33,419 nt of DNA, taken from positions 1 to 33,419 of the forward strand of contig JANLIC010000160.1 in NCBI GenBank assembly GCA_024654125.1, in the 5' to 3' direction. Shown piece after piece: positions 33,156-33,419 of the stretch. Source of the DNA: Sulfuricaulis sp. (GTDB lineage: Bacteria > Pseudomonadota > Gammaproteobacteria > Acidiferrobacterales > Sulfurifustaceae). The first letter of the stretch is position 1; each line of letters starts with the position of its first letter. A program made the position numbers and the translations under genes. The notes under the pieces are model-generated. The model was not told the DNA's origin, ran no database searches, and worked only from the letters and a program-made list of their open reading frames with translations.

Positions 33156-33419
33156 TCAGCCCGCTTTTTCGACTTTGATCGCAGCACCCGATTTGACGAT
33201 CTTGAGCTGCTTCACGTCGCCCCGGGCCTTGCCCCAGATATTGGTTTTGGCGGCGAGACGGATCTCATTGCCCTGCGACACCGGCGTGCGGCCGAAGCCG
33301 ATGGCGATGGAGTCGCCCTCGATCCAGAAGGCGAGCTCGCCGGGTTGCACGACATCGCGGGCGTCGGCCTCGCGCTTCACGTGCACCGGCGTCGAGAAAT
33401 AAACCTCCTCGCCCCAGGT
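33156..33419 (-). CDS. Cyclophilin-like fold protein, N-terminus missing
   Basis: The last 87 codons are present; the gene continues beyond the window end. The sequence '[19 protein letters not shown]', '[24 protein letters not shown]' and '[16 protein letters not shown]' is typical of the small bacterial cyclophilin-like family (COG2164). These proteins share the prolyl isomerase fold but lack its active site, and their function is unknown. Its stop overlaps the upstream-most in-frame ATG of the DAHP synthase gene, so the two are probably co-transcribed. Confidence 0.8.
   Translation of the reverse strand, partial: TWGEEVYFSTPVHVKREADARDVVQPGELAFWIEGDSIAIGFGRTPVSQGNEIRLAAKTNIWGKARGDVKQLKIVKSGAAIKVEKAG

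Overview
The window reads as chromosomal DNA of a GC-rich gammaproteobacterium. The gene orders ruvX-pyrR-pyrB-pyrC', pilU-pilT back to back with proC-yggT, and xthA divergent from pyrE are all familiar from Pseudomonas-like gammaproteobacteria. A sulfur-oxidiser-type homo-oligomeric ATP sulfurylase (sat) and two TauE/SafE-type transporters suggest a sulfur-oxidising lineage such as the Acidiferrobacterales; this placement is inference. There are no rRNA genes, tRNA genes, CRISPR arrays, phage genes or intact insertion sequences.

Layout. 1-3222: end of ruvX, then the overlapping pyrR-pyrB-pyrC' operon (pyrC' has lost two metal-binding histidines), a 39-residue membrane peptide and a terminator. 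3272-7066: pilT-pilU on the minus strand, divergent from proC-yggT. 7067-9591: a hairpin-rich gap, then a dynamin-like GTPase ending in a two-way terminator. 9606-11700: two exported minus-strand proteins, one unrecognised and one with Sel1 repeats. 12152-13986: AmpG-like permease and glutaredoxin. 14018-15815: small membrane protein and exonuclease III, divergent from pyrE. 15844-18662: bactofilin, TSUP transporter, DUF4124 coiled-coil protein, moaD-moaE. 18951-21524: sat, a cold-shock protein, and an exported MsrA. 21981-23072: three single-domain PilZ genes. 23137-24597: ceramidase-like membrane protein and a TSUP gene broken by deletion and frameshift. 24682-28627: an accessory block of lower GC with a 59-residue open frame, a dehydrogenase-like protein, a 27-residue open frame, an asparagine-synthase-like PP-loop protein and an LpxL-like protein. 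28891-33419: DUF924 protein, a membrane GGDEF-EAL protein, DAHP synthase, and a truncated cyclophilin-like gene.

How the genes fit together. Pyrimidine synthesis is represented by the pyrRBC' operon and by pyrE. Surface motility and c-di-GMP signalling recur: PilT and PilU are retraction ATPases, the GGDEF-EAL protein looks like a phosphodiesterase with a dead cyclase domain, and the three PilZ proteins are candidate c-di-GMP receptors. Sat links to sulfur or sulfate metabolism and MoaDE to molybdopterin synthesis. Glutaredoxin and periplasmic MsrA serve redox repair.

The least explained part is 24682-28627. Two of its three main proteins keep their fold signatures but lack canonical catalytic residues: Arg and His in the dehydrogenase-like protein, and the HX4E histidine in the acyltransferase-like protein. 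This is the best candidate here for an undescribed system, though its function cannot be read from sequence alone.
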